Of a stretch of DNA of 64,000 nucleotides, positions 23,104 through 36,113 are shown one piece after another (the first letter of the stretch is position 1; each line of letters starts with the position of its first letter). This DNA comes from Gambelia wislizenii (taxonomy: Eukaryota > Chordata > Lepidosauria > Squamata > Crotaphytidae). The stretch is taken from the NCBI GenBank assembly GCA_030847615.1, contig JAUMIR010000002.1:194105809-194169808 (forward strand), given 5' to 3'. Below the pieces are notes generated by a model. The model ran no database searches. It had not been told where the DNA came from and saw nothing but the letters and a program-made list of their open reading frames with translations. The translations under genes were made by a program, and so were the position numbers.

Positions 23104-23232
23104 CTGGTTGGGGAGGAGGAGGACGTGAGTGTGTATGATATTGCTGATCACCCAGATTTCCGCTTCCGCACTACCGATTTTGTGATCCGTATTGGCAATG
23201 CTGAGGACAGTGCTTCAGTTGCTGAGAATGAG
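23104..23232 (+). CDS. UBE2O: UBE2O coding exon 4 in the window: CR2 region
   Basis: This phase-0/phase-0 exon of 43 codons follows the acceptor TTCTTTGACAG. It encodes LVGEEEDVSVYDIADHPDF, then RFRTTDFVIRIGN, nearly identical to human, and a less conserved acidic end. The donor is GTGAGT. Confidence 0.95.
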
Positions 23233-23972
23233 GTGAGTCACATAGGTACTTGGGTGTGGCCTGTTGTATAGGAACCATGACAGGGAAAGATACCATTGCA
23301 GTCCCCCTGACTTTGTCTTTGGACTAGAGGTACAAGGTTTCTAGTAGCACTCATAATGGAAGTGCATACTTTATGCAAAGGGATCTCTCTTCCTTTTGCA
23401 GAGAACAGGTTTCTGTCCTTGCAGTAGTACCAGTGGCAAATCAGAACATAACCCTGAGGGCACAAGTCTATCAGGGATCTGTAGACTCTTCCATATATTT
23501 GCATAAACGAATGGTCTTAAAAGACCTTCATGCCTCTTTATAGTTATTTTGAAAGTTCTGGCTCTGGCTGATTTTTAAGCCTTGCTAAGCATAATGGTAA
23601 GGCAGTTAAATGTGAAGAGCTTCAACTTAAAGAGGCCTAACTGTGTTCCCAAAGCCACCACTAGATAGCAGTAAATGTTCAAATATTTCCAACATTGATT
23701 TTTCACAATGACAGTGACATTAGACCAGGTTCTTTAATGTATGGTTCACTGTTTTTGCAATGACTTGCTCACAAAATTTTCTGTGCATGGCATCTCTCTA
23801 GATAGGATTTCAGCAGCAGGAGGAATTATTATGCCTACTGTCTTGGCTCATTCCTCTATATCTTTTATTGACTTCCTAAAGAGCTTTGCTTGCCTGGAAG
23901 GAGCAGTCACAGCTGGTAATCTAGAACCTAAGAATGTGATGGTCCTAATGCTTGTTGTTTTTCTCTCCACAG
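23233..23972 (+). other. UBE2O intron, no recognised element
   Basis: Intron of 740 bases, donor GTGAGT and acceptor TCTCTCCACAG. No gene or clear repeat seen. Confidence 0.7.
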
Positions 23973-24062
23973 CCCTCTGTGGGACAGGTGGCTCGTGTGG
24001 ATTTCAGCAGCAAAGTGGAGGTTGTGTGGGCTGATAACTCGAGGACAATTGTTTTGCCACAG
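23973..24062 (+). CDS. UBE2O: UBE2O coding exon 5 in the window: end of CR2 region
   Basis: This 30-codon exon encodes PSVGQVARVDFSSKVEVVW, then ADNSRTIVLPQ, aligned to human with few changes. Both junctions are phase 0 (acceptor CCACAG, donor GTAAGC). It is another VxWxD beta-barrel strand pair. Confidence 0.95.
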
Positions 24063-24141
24063 GTAAGCTTCTTAGTTGGTGTAAGTGTCTGCGTATGCTT
24101 TGCCAGCTAGCTAAAGAAGAGTGTTATGACGTTGGCCCTAC

Positions 24142-24275
24142 AAGGGGGAGCAACTTTGGCCTTCCAAACGTTGCTGGATTGCAACTCCCATAATCTTTCA
24201 CCATTTGCTGTGCTGGCTGGGGCTGTTGGGAGTTGCACTCCAACAATATCTGGAGGACAACATGAGTCTCATCCC
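24142..24275. mobile_element. hAT-like MITE, ACTCCCA family
   Basis: It has the mirrored blocks TTGCAACTCCCATAAT and GGGAGTTGCACTCCAAC around a CTGTGCTGGCTGGGGCTG centre. This is the same family as the copy at 12614 but more decayed at its ends. Confidence 0.6.
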
Positions 24276-26317
24276 TGCTTTATAGCAAGTAAATTTATTC
24301 ATCTTAGGCCGGGGGTGTTTTTTCACCATAGGTGTGATTATACAAGTCTTCCTGTTCTTGCAGATGTAGACTTGACTTAAATTTGTCAGCCCCTGTTTCC
24401 TTTCACTGTTTTTAAGGGAAAAAATACTGCTGTGGGTGTAAGCAGTTTCTCAGACCCACATGGAGCTCTACTGCCTAGTCTACAGCTTAACTTGCAGCCT
24501 CTTTGCAGTTTTCAGTGATGATGGCTCCTTTTGAATCCGCCTGCAGGAATGGTCAGGGCCAGCTACACTCATAGTCCCCAGCCATGATCTGTGGCAGGGG
24601 CAGATGGAATTAAGACTTGCAAGATCTACTTTGCTTTTGACAGACATGTTAAAGCGCAGCCATCTAGGTGTACCACAGGGGCTCATCCAGGTAGATACAT
24701 ACTAAGCATTAAGGAGTAGAGTTTTTCTGAGCACAGTAACCCAGGAATTTGTGATTACTACCAGAATCAAAAACAAGGATTCTTTCCCAGATTAATCCAC
24801 TCCTGGTTTTTCACACAAGCATTTTCTTCCACAGCTTGGAGGGACACTTTTTAACTGTTCCTTTTCTTAGACAATTGGGAATCAGAAAATCTTGTTGATT
24901 GGCTGCAGATCAGCCAGAAATCTACCAGTAGATCTGAGTCGTATCTTCTGCCCACTCTGATAGAGAGTTCTCCCTTTTAACATGACATTCTTCTCCTGCT
25001 TGGGCATTTCTGCATGCATACTTTGCCCATTTTCAGAATGTTGGAGAAGACTTCTTTGTTTCAGTGGGCCTTTGCAGGGGGAGGCTGGTTTATTAACAAG
25101 CCAGAGTATTCCATGGATTTTTGGTGGTAGCTATGGGAAAACTTACTGCAGTGAGTTTGGAGTGTGTTGCTATGTTGCAGGAAACTTTTATTCTTCATGA
25201 CATTTTTAAAATTTACGTAAATCCAAGGAATGTCAGAATCCTGCTAATATGATGGGGCTTTCTCCCACTTACTTCCTGCTGTTCTTGCCCTCCAAAAGCA
25301 ACTCCTGGGTGTTGGTGAGCCACCTGGAATGGTATGCTGGGGGCTGCTTGGCTTCCCTAAGCTATTGCATTGTCCACTATGAGGAAACAGGATGCTGATC
25401 TTGATAGGTTTCTAGTCCAGTCCCATAGAGCTCTTCTTATGGAGCGATGTTGGTAGGATACATGTTTTAAAACAAAATCTCAGCCTCCTTGTGTGTGCTT
25501 ATCATTTTCCTGAAAGTAATCCCTAAGTTAAAGTAGGTTTAACTTGTTCCTGCTCTTCAGTGTTGGCATAGAAAAACAATTGGAAGTGAGGTTAGGAAGA
25601 TTTTATTACCAGTACTCAGTTGTTTTAGGGACAGCTCTCGCTGCTTCTAGCTTAGCACGTTAAAAATGATAGCTCATGAACAGGTCAGCGGGCGTTTTGT
25701 TGTGCTCTGGAAGAATAAGTGTACAGTAATGCTATTTAGAGAGATTTTTAAAACTCAGTTTAACAGAATGATAGCTAAACAAATCCAAAAGGAGATCCTT
25801 GTTACCTTAGTATACTGTCCTTTAGATGGTCCATCTTCAAAGATACTCTTTCCATATTCACTTTCTGCCAGAGTCCTCTACATGTCACAGAGGATTCTAC
25901 GGGATGTGTTAGGTTTGAGTAGGAGACTAGCCAGGCCAGTTGGGGCCTCATGATCATTACCCATTGCTTTAATATGTCCCGTACTTCCTTGCAGCTGTAA
26001 TATTGGTTAAAAGCAGTATCTTGTAATGTTTCCATGCACATAGATGCTTGGAAAATAACAGCCTTCATAGAATTAAGGAAGAATTAGAAGCAGATGAGGT
26101 AGAGTAATTGGGCAGTAACCAAGCAGATATGGACATCAGTTGTTTGAGAAACTATGCTGCCCATATGGCCTGCTTTCATCCCCCAGTACTTGTTACTCTA
26201 CACAGAAAGAATGGTTTTGATGATCAGAATTTATCTAATATACCAATCTGATTTTTGTAATTGAAAAAAAAATCCAATGGGGACAAATTAGAGTGAATTT
26301 TGCTCAAAATAATAGGG

Positions 26318-26466
26318 GGGAGGGGAGGGCACAGGTAGGGGGGAGGGAATTTTATTGTAGATGGCTTTGTATATGTTGGTGCTGTATGTCTGTATAGGTA
26401 TGTATATGTCTGTCTATGTTGTAAGTTTAATGTTTATATAAGAATAAATAAAAATTTTAAATACCT
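26318..26466 (+). mobile_element. L1 3' end, extremely 5'-truncated, with G-rich tract and perfect 12-bp target duplication
   Basis: The duplication AAAATAATAGGG occurs at 26306-26317 and again at 26467-26478. Between them lie a G-rich tract with four G runs, a TGTATATG-rich 3' UTR and the end AATAAATAAAAATTTTAAAT. A G-rich polypurine tract near the 3' end is known from L1 3' UTRs. A G run at the left border leaves the exact start ambiguous by a few bases. Confidence 0.75.
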
Positions 26467-27314
26467 AAAATAATAGGGAAAATTAAAATATCAAAAGATT
26501 TTTATCCCAGTCCTTGCCTCTTTGTTTCCAGATAGCTGTAGTTCCTTTGCTGTAGCCAGAACTTACAGAAGCTTGCTTTTGCTTCAGAGGTCTGTTCATG
26601 TGCATAAAATGCTTGGCATTCTAGGCTTTCATTTCCTAAACAGAGCAGTTCTCATTTAATTGCAGTAGAATAGTACAGTGCCTGAACTATAGAAGTGGGA
26701 TACAAAGCACTGTGCTGTCTTCCTTCCCACTCCTGTCACATGTGATCACATCACAGGAAGAATCTTTCCACAAAGAAAAGCTGTTTCAGTACAGTGGTGC
26801 ACCGACCTGTAATACATGTGTAGATGCAGTAAATAAATTGTGACTGGTACGACTCTGAAAATGGCAAGGGAGAAATATGATAAATGCAACATGAAGTAAA
26901 TAAGATGACTTGCTAAAGGAGTTCAGCGTCCTGAGGTCTTCAGTCTAACAGTTAATGCATGCTGCTCTCTGGTCCACTGCAGAGTTCCCAGCTCTCCCTT
27001 AGCCTTCACATAAACTCTTCTAGTTAACCCAGGATGCCCTAGTTTTGAAGGTAAAGTGCTGATTCAGAATCTCATGCACAGGCGTTGCATAAGACCAGCA
27101 GTCAAGGCAAGTAGAATCCCTCTGAATATCAGCCTTTTGGGAGCTCTGACTCCAAGGCATTCTGTGAATGAAGGTAGCTGTGATTTCCTTATAAATGGTT
27201 GTAAATCACCTTGTGACATTAAGTGAAAACTTGCCATCAGACCTTTTCCTAACTTTGGGGTCCTTGTGCTCTCCTCCCACCCTCATCCCCCACCCTGGTT
27301 CTCTGGGCTTCCAG

Positions 27315-27981
27315 CACTTGTACAACATAGAATCTGAGATGGATGAAGAGACAGACCTTGATTCCATCGATGGTAGCACTAGCGGTGCCTCCTCAGATGA
27401 ATGGGAGGATGAGAGCGATAGCTGGGAGACAGACAATGGCCTCATGGAAGATGACCACTCAAAGACTGAGGAGGTTGAACCTGAGGAACCCCTTGTGGAA
27501 GAGGTGAAAAAGGTGGAAGAACAAGTGCAAGGGGCTGTTGCAATGGCAGTGGCTGATCTAACAACCGATAAGTCCAGCAAGGAGGGTACCCCAAAGAGCT
27601 TCCGAGAGCTGAAGGAGGCTATCAAGATCTTGGAGAGCCTGAAGAATATGACAGTGGAACAACTGCTGACAGGATACCCCACTTCTCCAACAGTCGAACC
27701 AGAAAAGCCCACCCGGGAGAAGAAGTTCCTGGATGATATTAAAAAGCTGCAGGAAAATCTAAAGAAGACTCTGGACAATGTCGCTATTGCAGAAGAAGAA
27801 AAGATGGAGGCCATGGCAGAGGCGGAGAAGAAGGAGGAAAGAGAGGCACAGACACAGACCCCAGTGGCGTCAGAATGGCCCAGCGAGACCCCAGTGCTTT
27901 GCCAACAGAGTGGAGGCAAGCCTGGAGTTACCTTCACCAGTGCCAAAGGGGAAGTTTTCTCTGTGTTGGAGTGTGCCCCAG
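27315..27981 (+). CDS. UBE2O: UBE2O coding exon 6 in the window: acidic region and coiled coil
   Basis: The largest internal exon of the gene in this window (222 codons plus one base) starts HLYNIESEMDEET after acceptor GCTTCCAG. The first third is acidic and Ser-rich with the conserved STSGASSDEWEDESDSWETD stretch. The middle is variable between species. Then come KSFRELKEAIKILESLKNMT and EKKFLDDIKKLQENLKKTLD, which form the coiled coil (about residues 435-505 of the partial protein). The end, KPGVTFTSAKGEVFSVLE, leads into the UBC domain. Donor GTGAGT, phase 1. In-frame stop codons appear only after the donor. Confidence 0.95.
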
Positions 27982-29585
<1,604 letters not shown>

Positions 29586-30129
29586 TAGAAATAATCCTAG
29601 CAAGATTAAGGCCAAGGTCCTGGGGGGAAAAGACCATGATTTCTGTTGTGTCCTGCTAAGTTATTTCTTAGTGGAAGAGAGATCACTTAACTCTTTGATA
29701 AAGATCAGAATTCTGATGCTGTCTCCTAAATCACTTAGAAATGACTCATTTCTTTCATGTCACTGCAGGCGGTGGTCCCTAGTTCCCTACTGACACCCTC
29801 ACTGCTTTTGACTTTCATAGCTTGTACAGCAGAAGTGAATAATGCTCTTGACAGTGCCACTTGCTGTAATTTCTTATATTTTCATCATAAATTAATGTAA
29901 AAACTATAGCTCATAAATCTGTCCAGGAAATGCCCTTAAACATGTGCAAAACTGATTAAAGCGCAAACTTCTTCATTCTTTAAGAGGTAGTTTTGTATTG
30001 TATCATCAAAGTTTTTGACATAACTTGGCTACAGCAACAGCAGATCTTTCCCAGATCTTTGTAGTTTTATTCCATAAGCTAGTAAAATTTAACACCCCTG
30101 TGCGTTTTTGGCCCCCTGTCTCACATTCA

Positions 30130-32478
30130 GAAATTAAGAGCCTAATAAATAACTCAAACCAACAAAGGCCCCCGGCGTAGACCTTATTACTTATGAGATT
30201 CTTAAAAATGATTTGAACTGGTGGATACCTGTGCTATCCACACTTTTCACTGCAATTGATCGATCAGGGAGGATACCAACAGACTGGGGTCTCGCAATTA
30301 TAATTCCAATATACAAAAAAGGCAAAAGAGATGACCCAACAAACTATAGACCTATTAGCCTCCTTAGCCAGATTAGTAAAATGTATGCCAAACACTTGCA
30401 AGACAAGTTAATGGACTGGCTTGAAACAGAAGAGATTTTGAAGGATGAGCAGGCAGGTTTTAGGGCTGAAAGGTCAACTCTTGATCATGCGTTGGTACTA
30501 CAACATTTGGTAGAGAAATACTCCCACAAAGGCCAACCACTGTACGCAGCATTTATAGATTTCAAATTGGCTTTTGACACTGTCTCCAGAGCTAAATTGT
30601 GGGACAAACTTATGAATAGTTCGATCGATAAGCGCCTTCTCTTATTGCTTGTTAAGATGCACGAAAATAACCGCTTGAAGGTGAGATGCAGTCTGAAAGG
30701 ACATGTTTCCAAAGAAGTACAAGTCAAAAATGGAATCAGACAGGGGCGTGTGCTGGCCCCAACACTATTCAATTTTTACATACATTCATTAATTCCATTT
30801 TTGAGTAATCCTTCTTATCCTCCTCCTAAAATAGCAAACAGACATATCAATGTGTTATTATATGCCGATGATGCAGCAATCTTATCTTTAACCCCAATCT
30901 GCCTCAAAAGAGCCCTAAAGTCTCTAGCTCTCTACTGTGAGGAAGAAAACCTAACTATAAACTACACCAAAACAAAAATTCTCTCCTTTGCTAAATGTCC
31001 AAAAATGAGAAAATGGACGATAGGAAAGCAACCTATCGAACAGGTCAAAATCTTTAAATATCTAGGGAGTGTATTTCAATCCACAGGGAGTAGAAAAGCT
31101 CACCTGGATTATGTCACTCAGAACGCCCAAAGATCGGCAAACGCTATCCAAAGATACTTCTTCACCAAGGGAGCCCAGTTTGTTCCAGCTGCAATTAAAC
31201 TTTTTCTGGCCAAAGTAAAGCCACAATTACTCTATGGAGCCCAAATAGGACCCTATAAAGATCCTATTTCATTAGAACAAGTTCAAACAAAGTTTCTAAG
31301 GAAAATATTTCAAGTATCCTGGTGGGTACCAAATGCAGTAATAAGAAGGGAAGCAGGAGTTAGTAAACTCGAAACAAGTATGTGGATTAACACCTTCACA
31401 TACTGGCTCAAATTAAACAAAAATCCCGGTGGGCTGATTAAATTTGTATTGGTGGAAACCTTTAAATCTTCGTGGGAAACAGCAATAATTAAGAAACTGA
31501 ACACACTGGGTTTCTCTAGGGATACCATCTTGAAACTAAGTCTAGATCATGCAAAACTGACCATTAAACAAAGATTGTTAGACATCGAAGGCCAGCTAGA
31601 AACTGCTGCTTTCCCCAAACATATTGTAGTTAAACAAATTCGAGTTACCTCACCAGCAGTATATTTGTTTCAAATCATAATGCCTAAATTTAGGAGAGCC
31701 TTTTCCTTGGCCCGATTCAATGCCCTGCCTACAGCAGTCTTGGAAGGTAGGATCAAGAAAGTTCCCTACGAATCCCGCCTCTGTCCTTGTGATGCGGGTG
31801 CAATTGAAACCATTGAGCATGTCCTTTTGTATTGTCAATTCTATAGAGACATCCGTCACCAGTTGATTACCCCCCTCTTAGAGAAATACCCTGGTCACCC
31901 CGACGCCTTTTATATCTACAATCTTCTAAATAATCAGGCTCCTGAGGTTGTATTTAAGGTAGCAAAGTTTTGCTATACTGTATGTAAACTGCGACCTCAA
32001 ATGGTTAATGGGAATTAATGCAGGCAAGTTGTGTGTTTGTAAGACTGAGGCAGTTAATGATGGAACCAAGGAAGTTGCAAGGTCTGGCCCCGGGCACGTC
32101 TGAGCTTTAAGCTCTCGACGCCAAAGATGGCGATTGTAATTTCTCAGAATATGGCTGGAAATCACAGTTTTCTATCATGGCTTCAGTTTGATTATGCCGG
32201 CCGTATATGGCTCTATATGAGGTACCAACTCAGCTATATTGTTGATATAACCTCTTCATATGGCTAGTGGGAAATAAGTTAATTTGGTAAAGACTGAAGG
32301 GGAAGTAACGAATTTTAGGAGAAATGGATATGCCTGAATTTTTATTCCGAAGCGTGTACGATATTAATGTTTAATAACTGTGTTTAGAAATTTTTAAATT
32401 TTTATTGTAATTGCTTTGTATCGGACCTATAATTTTGATTTTGCTGGTCAACGACCGAATAAATTTATACTACTACAC
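30130..32478 (+). mobile_element. Non-LTR retrotransposon (LINE), 5'-truncated, RT frame intact
   Basis: The copy begins inside the RT domain, near KAPGVDLITYEI at about 30162, and runs through a 3' UTR of about 450 bases to the tail AATAAATTTATACTACTAC near 32476. The ACT-type tail, not poly(A), argues against L1. No endonuclease is present because of the truncation, and no restriction-like endonuclease follows the zinc knuckle, which argues against R4. I could not assign a clade. Confidence 0.75.
30162..32018 (+). CDS. LINE reverse transcriptase, open frame without start codon (601 codons from 30213)
   Basis: The frame is open from about 30162 to the stop at 32016-32018. Motifs in order are GRIPTDWGLAIIIPIYKKG, NYRPISLLSQISKMYAK, EQAGFRAERSTLDH, FIDFKLAFDTV, NGIRQGRVLAPTLFNFYI, and the catalytic LYADDA at about 30860. 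Then come a thumb region with FKYLGSVFQ and a C-terminal knuckle CPCDAGAIETIEHVLLYC. Usual LINE RTs have QGC where this has QGR. With no ATG and no endonuclease it is a mobile-element remnant inside an intron, not a host gene, but it is unusually undamaged and may be young. Confidence 0.8.
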   Translation, partial: TKAPGVDLITYEILKNDLNWWIPVLSTLFTAIDRSGRIPTDWGLAIIIPIYKKGKRDDPTNYRPISLLSQISKMYAKHLQDKLMDWLETEEILKDEQAGFRAERSTLDHALVLQHLVEKYSHKGQPLYAAFIDFKLAFDTVSRAKLWDKLMNSSIDKRLLLLLVKMHENNRLKVRCSLKGHVSKEVQVKNGIRQGRVLAPTLFNFYIHSLIPFLSNPSYPPPKIANRHINVLLYADDAAILSLTPICLKRALKSLALYCEEENLTINYTKTKILSFAKCPKMRKWTIGKQPIEQVKIFKYLGSVFQSTGSRKAHLDYVTQNAQRSANAIQRYFFTKGAQFVPAAIKLFLAKVKPQLLYGAQIGPYKDPISLEQVQTKFLRKIFQVSWWVPNAVIRREAGVSKLETSMWINTFTYWLKLNKNPGGLIKFVLVETFKSSWETAIIKKLNTLGFSRDTILKLSLDHAKLTIKQRLLDIEGQLETAAFPKHIVVKQIRVTSPAVYLFQIIMPKFRRAFSLARFNALPTAVLEGRIKKVPYESRLCPCDAGAIETIEHVLLYCQFYRDIRHQLITPLLEKYPGHPDAFYIYNLLNNQAPEVVFKVAKFCYTVCKLRPQMVNGN

Positions 32479-32582
32479 CACTGTGGAAGTTGCCAGGAGC
32501 TAACCCTAGCAGCTGAGCTCATTGTTCCTGCTCTGATATTTTCATAAGTATGATAATTGAACATGTAATTAGGTGAGGGCGA

Positions 32583-32786
32583 GAGCCAGCATGGTGTGAT
32601 GGTTTGAATGTTGCACTACGACTCTGGAGACTAGGGTTCAAATCCCCACTTGGCCATAGAAACCCACTGGTTGTGGGCAGAGGCAAACCCCCCTCTGAAC
32701 AAATCTTGCCAAGAAAACCCCATGATGAGTTCACCTTAGGGTCCCCATAAGTAGGAAACAACTTGAAGGCACAAAACAACAGCTTG
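32583..32786 (+). repeat. tRNA-derived SINE
   Basis: The head carries a tRNA-like A box (ATGGTGTGATGGTTTG) and B box (GGTTCAAATCCCCAC). Then come a GAAACCCACTGG body, the TTGCCAAGAAAACCCCATGA box, and AACTTGAAGGCACAAAACAA at the end. It lies between the LINE and the next UBE2O exon, 87 bases from the exon. Confidence 0.85.
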
Positions 32787-32872
32787 GATAAGGGAGGTAT
32801 TCTCTGGCAAGTTGGCTATATAACGTAACCTCTGTGAAAGGTTCTATGTGCTTACCTCTAACCTCTTCGCAG

Positions 32873-33076
32873 GACCTCTTTTCAGCACTTGTCAAAGGAC
32901 CCACACGCACACCATATGAAGATGGCCTCTTCTTATTTGACATCCAGCTCCCCAACATATACCCTGCTGTCCCTCCTCTCTTCCGTTACCTCTCCCAGTG
33001 CAGTGGGCGCCTGAACCCCAATTTATATGACAATGGAAAGGTCTGCGTAAGTCTTCTGGGAACATGGATAGGCAAG
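32873..33076 (+). CDS. UBE2O: UBE2O coding exon 8 in the window: UBC core with catalytic Cys
   Basis: The exon has 68 codons with phase 0 at both ends (acceptor CTCTTCGCAG, donor GTAATA). It encodes [20 protein letters not shown] then [14 protein letters not shown], the beta-sheet of the E2 fold. It ends [20 protein letters not shown]. The catalytic Cys is codon 33044-33046, in [10 protein letters not shown], equivalent to human Cys1040. The usual E2 HPN tripeptide is replaced by a [10 protein letters not shown] stretch, as in UBE2O and BIRC6-type E2s. No substitution in the core was noticed apart from Phe-Arg for His-Phe after VPP. Confidence 0.97.
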
Positions 33077-33816
33077 GTAATACTGCCTTTGGGCTTTGTT
33101 TTGTTTTTCTGTATTTCTGTTCTGGCACATCTAAGTACTACAGTATAAACAGTGACAAGATTGCTCTGCATCCTTCTACTCACAAATAATCTGTGAGCTA
33201 CCCTGGGAACCATATTGGGAGAAAGGTACAATATTAAGTAAGTAAGTAAGTAAATGTGGCTTTGCTCATAAGTCAAGACTGATGTGCTGTACCTGCTATT
33301 GGTTTGGAGCTACTTCTTTAAATTGCAGTATGCCCACTGTCCAGGTGGAGATCTCAGAACTCTCTTTTCTGTAGGTAGGTGGTGCGAACAATCATTGTCG
33401 TTGGTATGGATATTGTCACTTAAGTTAACCTTCATTTCAGAAATCTGTTGAACTTACTGAAAATCATAGTACAGTACTGGTGGAGGGGGATTCACTCTAA
33501 AATGGTGAGATGAGAAGCCCTCTTTCTCACACCATAAGCTGTCCGTGGTTTTAAGAGTTTTTTCTTCTAACAATTATTCTGTCTCCTTGCTGTATCTAAA
33601 TCTAGTTCTGTAGCAGGATTGGTCTTAAGTTCTTTAATAGTGGACAATACAGTAACAGCTTATGTGGTCATGTCATATGATGCATGAATCTTTTGGGTAA
33701 CAATATAATTTACACCATTCCTCAGTCATGCTATGAGCAACACAACTGCAGATGGTTTTACCACAGTGTCTGAAACCCACACGTATATCACATGGAGCCT
33801 TTAATATAAAGTAAAT

Positions 33817-34053
33817 GCATACCAATGTAGTGTAGTGGTTTGAGTGTTGGACTTTGACTCTGGAGACCAGGGTTCGAATACCCACTCGGCCATTGAAACC
33901 CACTGGGTGACCTTGGGCAATTCACTCTCTCAGCCTCAGAGAAAGGCAAAGGCAAACCTCTTTTTAACAAATCTTGCCAAGAACCCCCCGTGCTAGATTC
34001 ACCTTAGGGTCACCATAAGTTGGAAACAACTTGAAGGCACACAACAACAAATG
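33817..34053 (+). repeat. tRNA-derived SINE, near full length
   Basis: A box (TAGTGTAGTGGTTTGAG), B box (GGGTTCGAATACCCAC), body with CACTGGGTGACCTTGGGCAA, and the TTGCCAAGAA to AACTTGAAGGCACACAACAA end are all present. It is the best copy of this family in the window. Confidence 0.9.
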
Positions 34054-35284
34054 TATACAAAAATGTTATGCTGTGTCCCATAGTGGGCAGAGCACTGCCT
34101 AGAGAGGTGCCATACTCCCTAACAGCAACAAACTTGACATGCCCTGTATCTAAACAGTACCTAGGGTAGAGCATGCATTGCCTTTAAGTCTTTGCTGTGC
34201 TTTCCTTGCTTCCACTGTGGCTCTGCCTCTAGCATACTTCTGGGAACTGCTTGGAAAGATGTACTTGGAGGAGGAAGATAATTAATGTTTGGCCAAGGGT
34301 GGAACTGCCTGCTGTGCTGCCACCAGATACCTCTGAACCCACTGGTGACAGCTGTGGAGGGAATCAGTGGGGAAAAGAGCAAATGGGAGGCCAGTAGTTT
34401 CCCCCCACCATACTGTTTTTCTCCCAGTCCAGATTCCCAACCCATGTTTACAGTGGGAATGTGTCTTGAATGAGAACCAGGGCAGCGTAAGCTGTGCAGA
34501 GATCAAAACCCCATCCTGCCGTTGCTTTTCAAAGAAGAATGTGTGAATGGGTTTAAAAGACACACAGTGAAAGAGCTATTGTTAGTGATTTGCTCCATGC
34601 TAATGAATGAAAAACAGGTAGGAGCTTGTTTTCTAGTAACAGTGCATCAAAAGCATAGTACATGCACACACACAAAAGAAGGGGACATCTGCAGATGGTT
34701 TGAATCAATGTCACTCCTAGTCCAGTCTGTGCTGGCAGTGGCAAGTTAGAGATCTCACTGTAGGAGTTCAGATTAGCAGAGGAAACATGTCTCTGCTATT
34801 CCCCTAAAGCTAGGAATGGCCCCTCCTTACTGTTACAGAGAACTCCTGTTATCAGTCCACCCAATGCAGGAAATCGCCCGGGCTAGATGATGAACCAAGG
34901 AATCCACTGTGTCAACACAAGAGTAGTTAAAGTAGGGACAGTGTTTTGCAGCAATAGCTTGGGGACTTTGGTCTTGCTGGTGAGTAAACAATAGGCAGGC
35001 TGTTCTCAGTGGATTTATAGTACATAAACATCAGCGTTGACTGCCTGGGTCATGATATTTAGAATTTAAGCCTCCAAAGAAAAGGGGAAGACAAAGTGAC
35101 CAAAGGAATGTGACAACAGCAAACAAGAGTTCTAGGTGTGGATGATTTTCAATGTGTCACTCTCTGTAATGTTAGATATTGGGGGACTGAAGGAAATTTC
35201 ATGGAGTGGGTGCATAATTTGAATATGGAGGGGCAATGTCCTCATTTTGACACCCCCCCCTCCAGCCTACACTCTTGGTTCCTT

Positions 35285-35962
35285 ACACGCGAAAAGAAAT
35301 CTAGGAGTCCTAGTAGGCCACAAGTTGAACATGAGTCAACAGTGTGATGCGGCAGCTAAAAAGGCCAATGCAATTTTGGGCTGCATCAGTAGAAGTATAG
35401 TATCTAGATCAAGGGAAGTAATAGTGCCACTCTATTCTGACTTGGTCAGGCCTCACCTAGAATACTGTGTCCAGTTGTGGGCACCACAATTCAAAAATGA
35501 TTTTGACAAATTGGAGTGTGTGCAAAGAAGGGCGACTAAAATGGTGAAAGGTCTGGAAACCATGCCTTATGAGGAAAGACTTAGGGAGCTGGGTATGTTT
35601 AGCCTGTAAAAAAGATGGTTAAGGGGTGTTATGATATCCCTGTTTAAGTATTTGAAGGGGTGTCACATTGAGGATGGAGCAAGCTTGTTTTCTCCTGCTC
35701 CAGAGACTGGAACACGGAGCAATGGGTGCAAGCTCCAGGAACAGAGATTCCACCTCAACATTAGGAGGAACTTTCTGACAGTAAGAGCTGTTCAGCAGTG
35801 GAACACACTCCCTTGGAGTGTGGTGAGGTCTCCTTCCTTGGAGGTCTTTAAACAGAGGCTGGATGGCCATCTGTCAGGGATGCTTTGATCATGATTTCGT
35901 GCATGGCAGGAGGTTGGACTGGATGGCCCTTGTGGTCCCTTCCAACTCTATGATTCTATGTC
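35285..35962 (+). mobile_element. CR1 LINE 3' fragment
   Basis: Plus strand, from the [20 protein letters not shown] coding block through [18 protein letters not shown] to the 3' UTR with GGTTGGACTGGATGGCCC and the CTATGATTCTATG end. A stop in place of a sense codon (TAA near 35608) shows decay. Confidence 0.9.
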
Positions 35963-35984
35963 AGCAGACATGCACTACCTTAGT

Positions 35985-36113
35985 GGTTCTCAACTTTGTC
36001 CCTCCCAGTTGTGTTGAACTTTTACTCCCAAAATCCCTAAATGCTGTCTGTGCAGCCTGGGCTTTCTTGGATTTAAAAGTCCAGACATCTGGAGGAAGAA
36101 GGTTAAAAGCCGT
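35985..36113. mobile_element. hAT-like MITE remnant
   Basis: The left end is TAGTGGTTCTCAACTTTGTC, with a TTTTACTCCCAAAATCCCTA block. A partly mirrored AAAGTCCAGACATCTGGAGG block lies near the right end. The right terminus is decayed. Confidence 0.5.

Larger units (their letters stand above)
24063..27314 (+). other. UBE2O 3.3-kb intron with a MITE and a small L1 insertion
   Basis: Phase-0 intron, donor GTAAGC and acceptor GGGCTTCCAG. It holds a hAT-like MITE near 24142-24275 and a 149-bp L1 tail at 26318-26466. The stretch 24276-26305 shows no gene that I can support. Confidence 0.75.

Noticed and set aside
33817..33905. tRNA-like A and B boxes with a GGTTCGAATACC stem, also at 32583, 50684, 58674 and 407-687
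   Set aside because: These are SINE heads. The sequences continue into the shared SINE body and do not form a complete cloverleaf gene.
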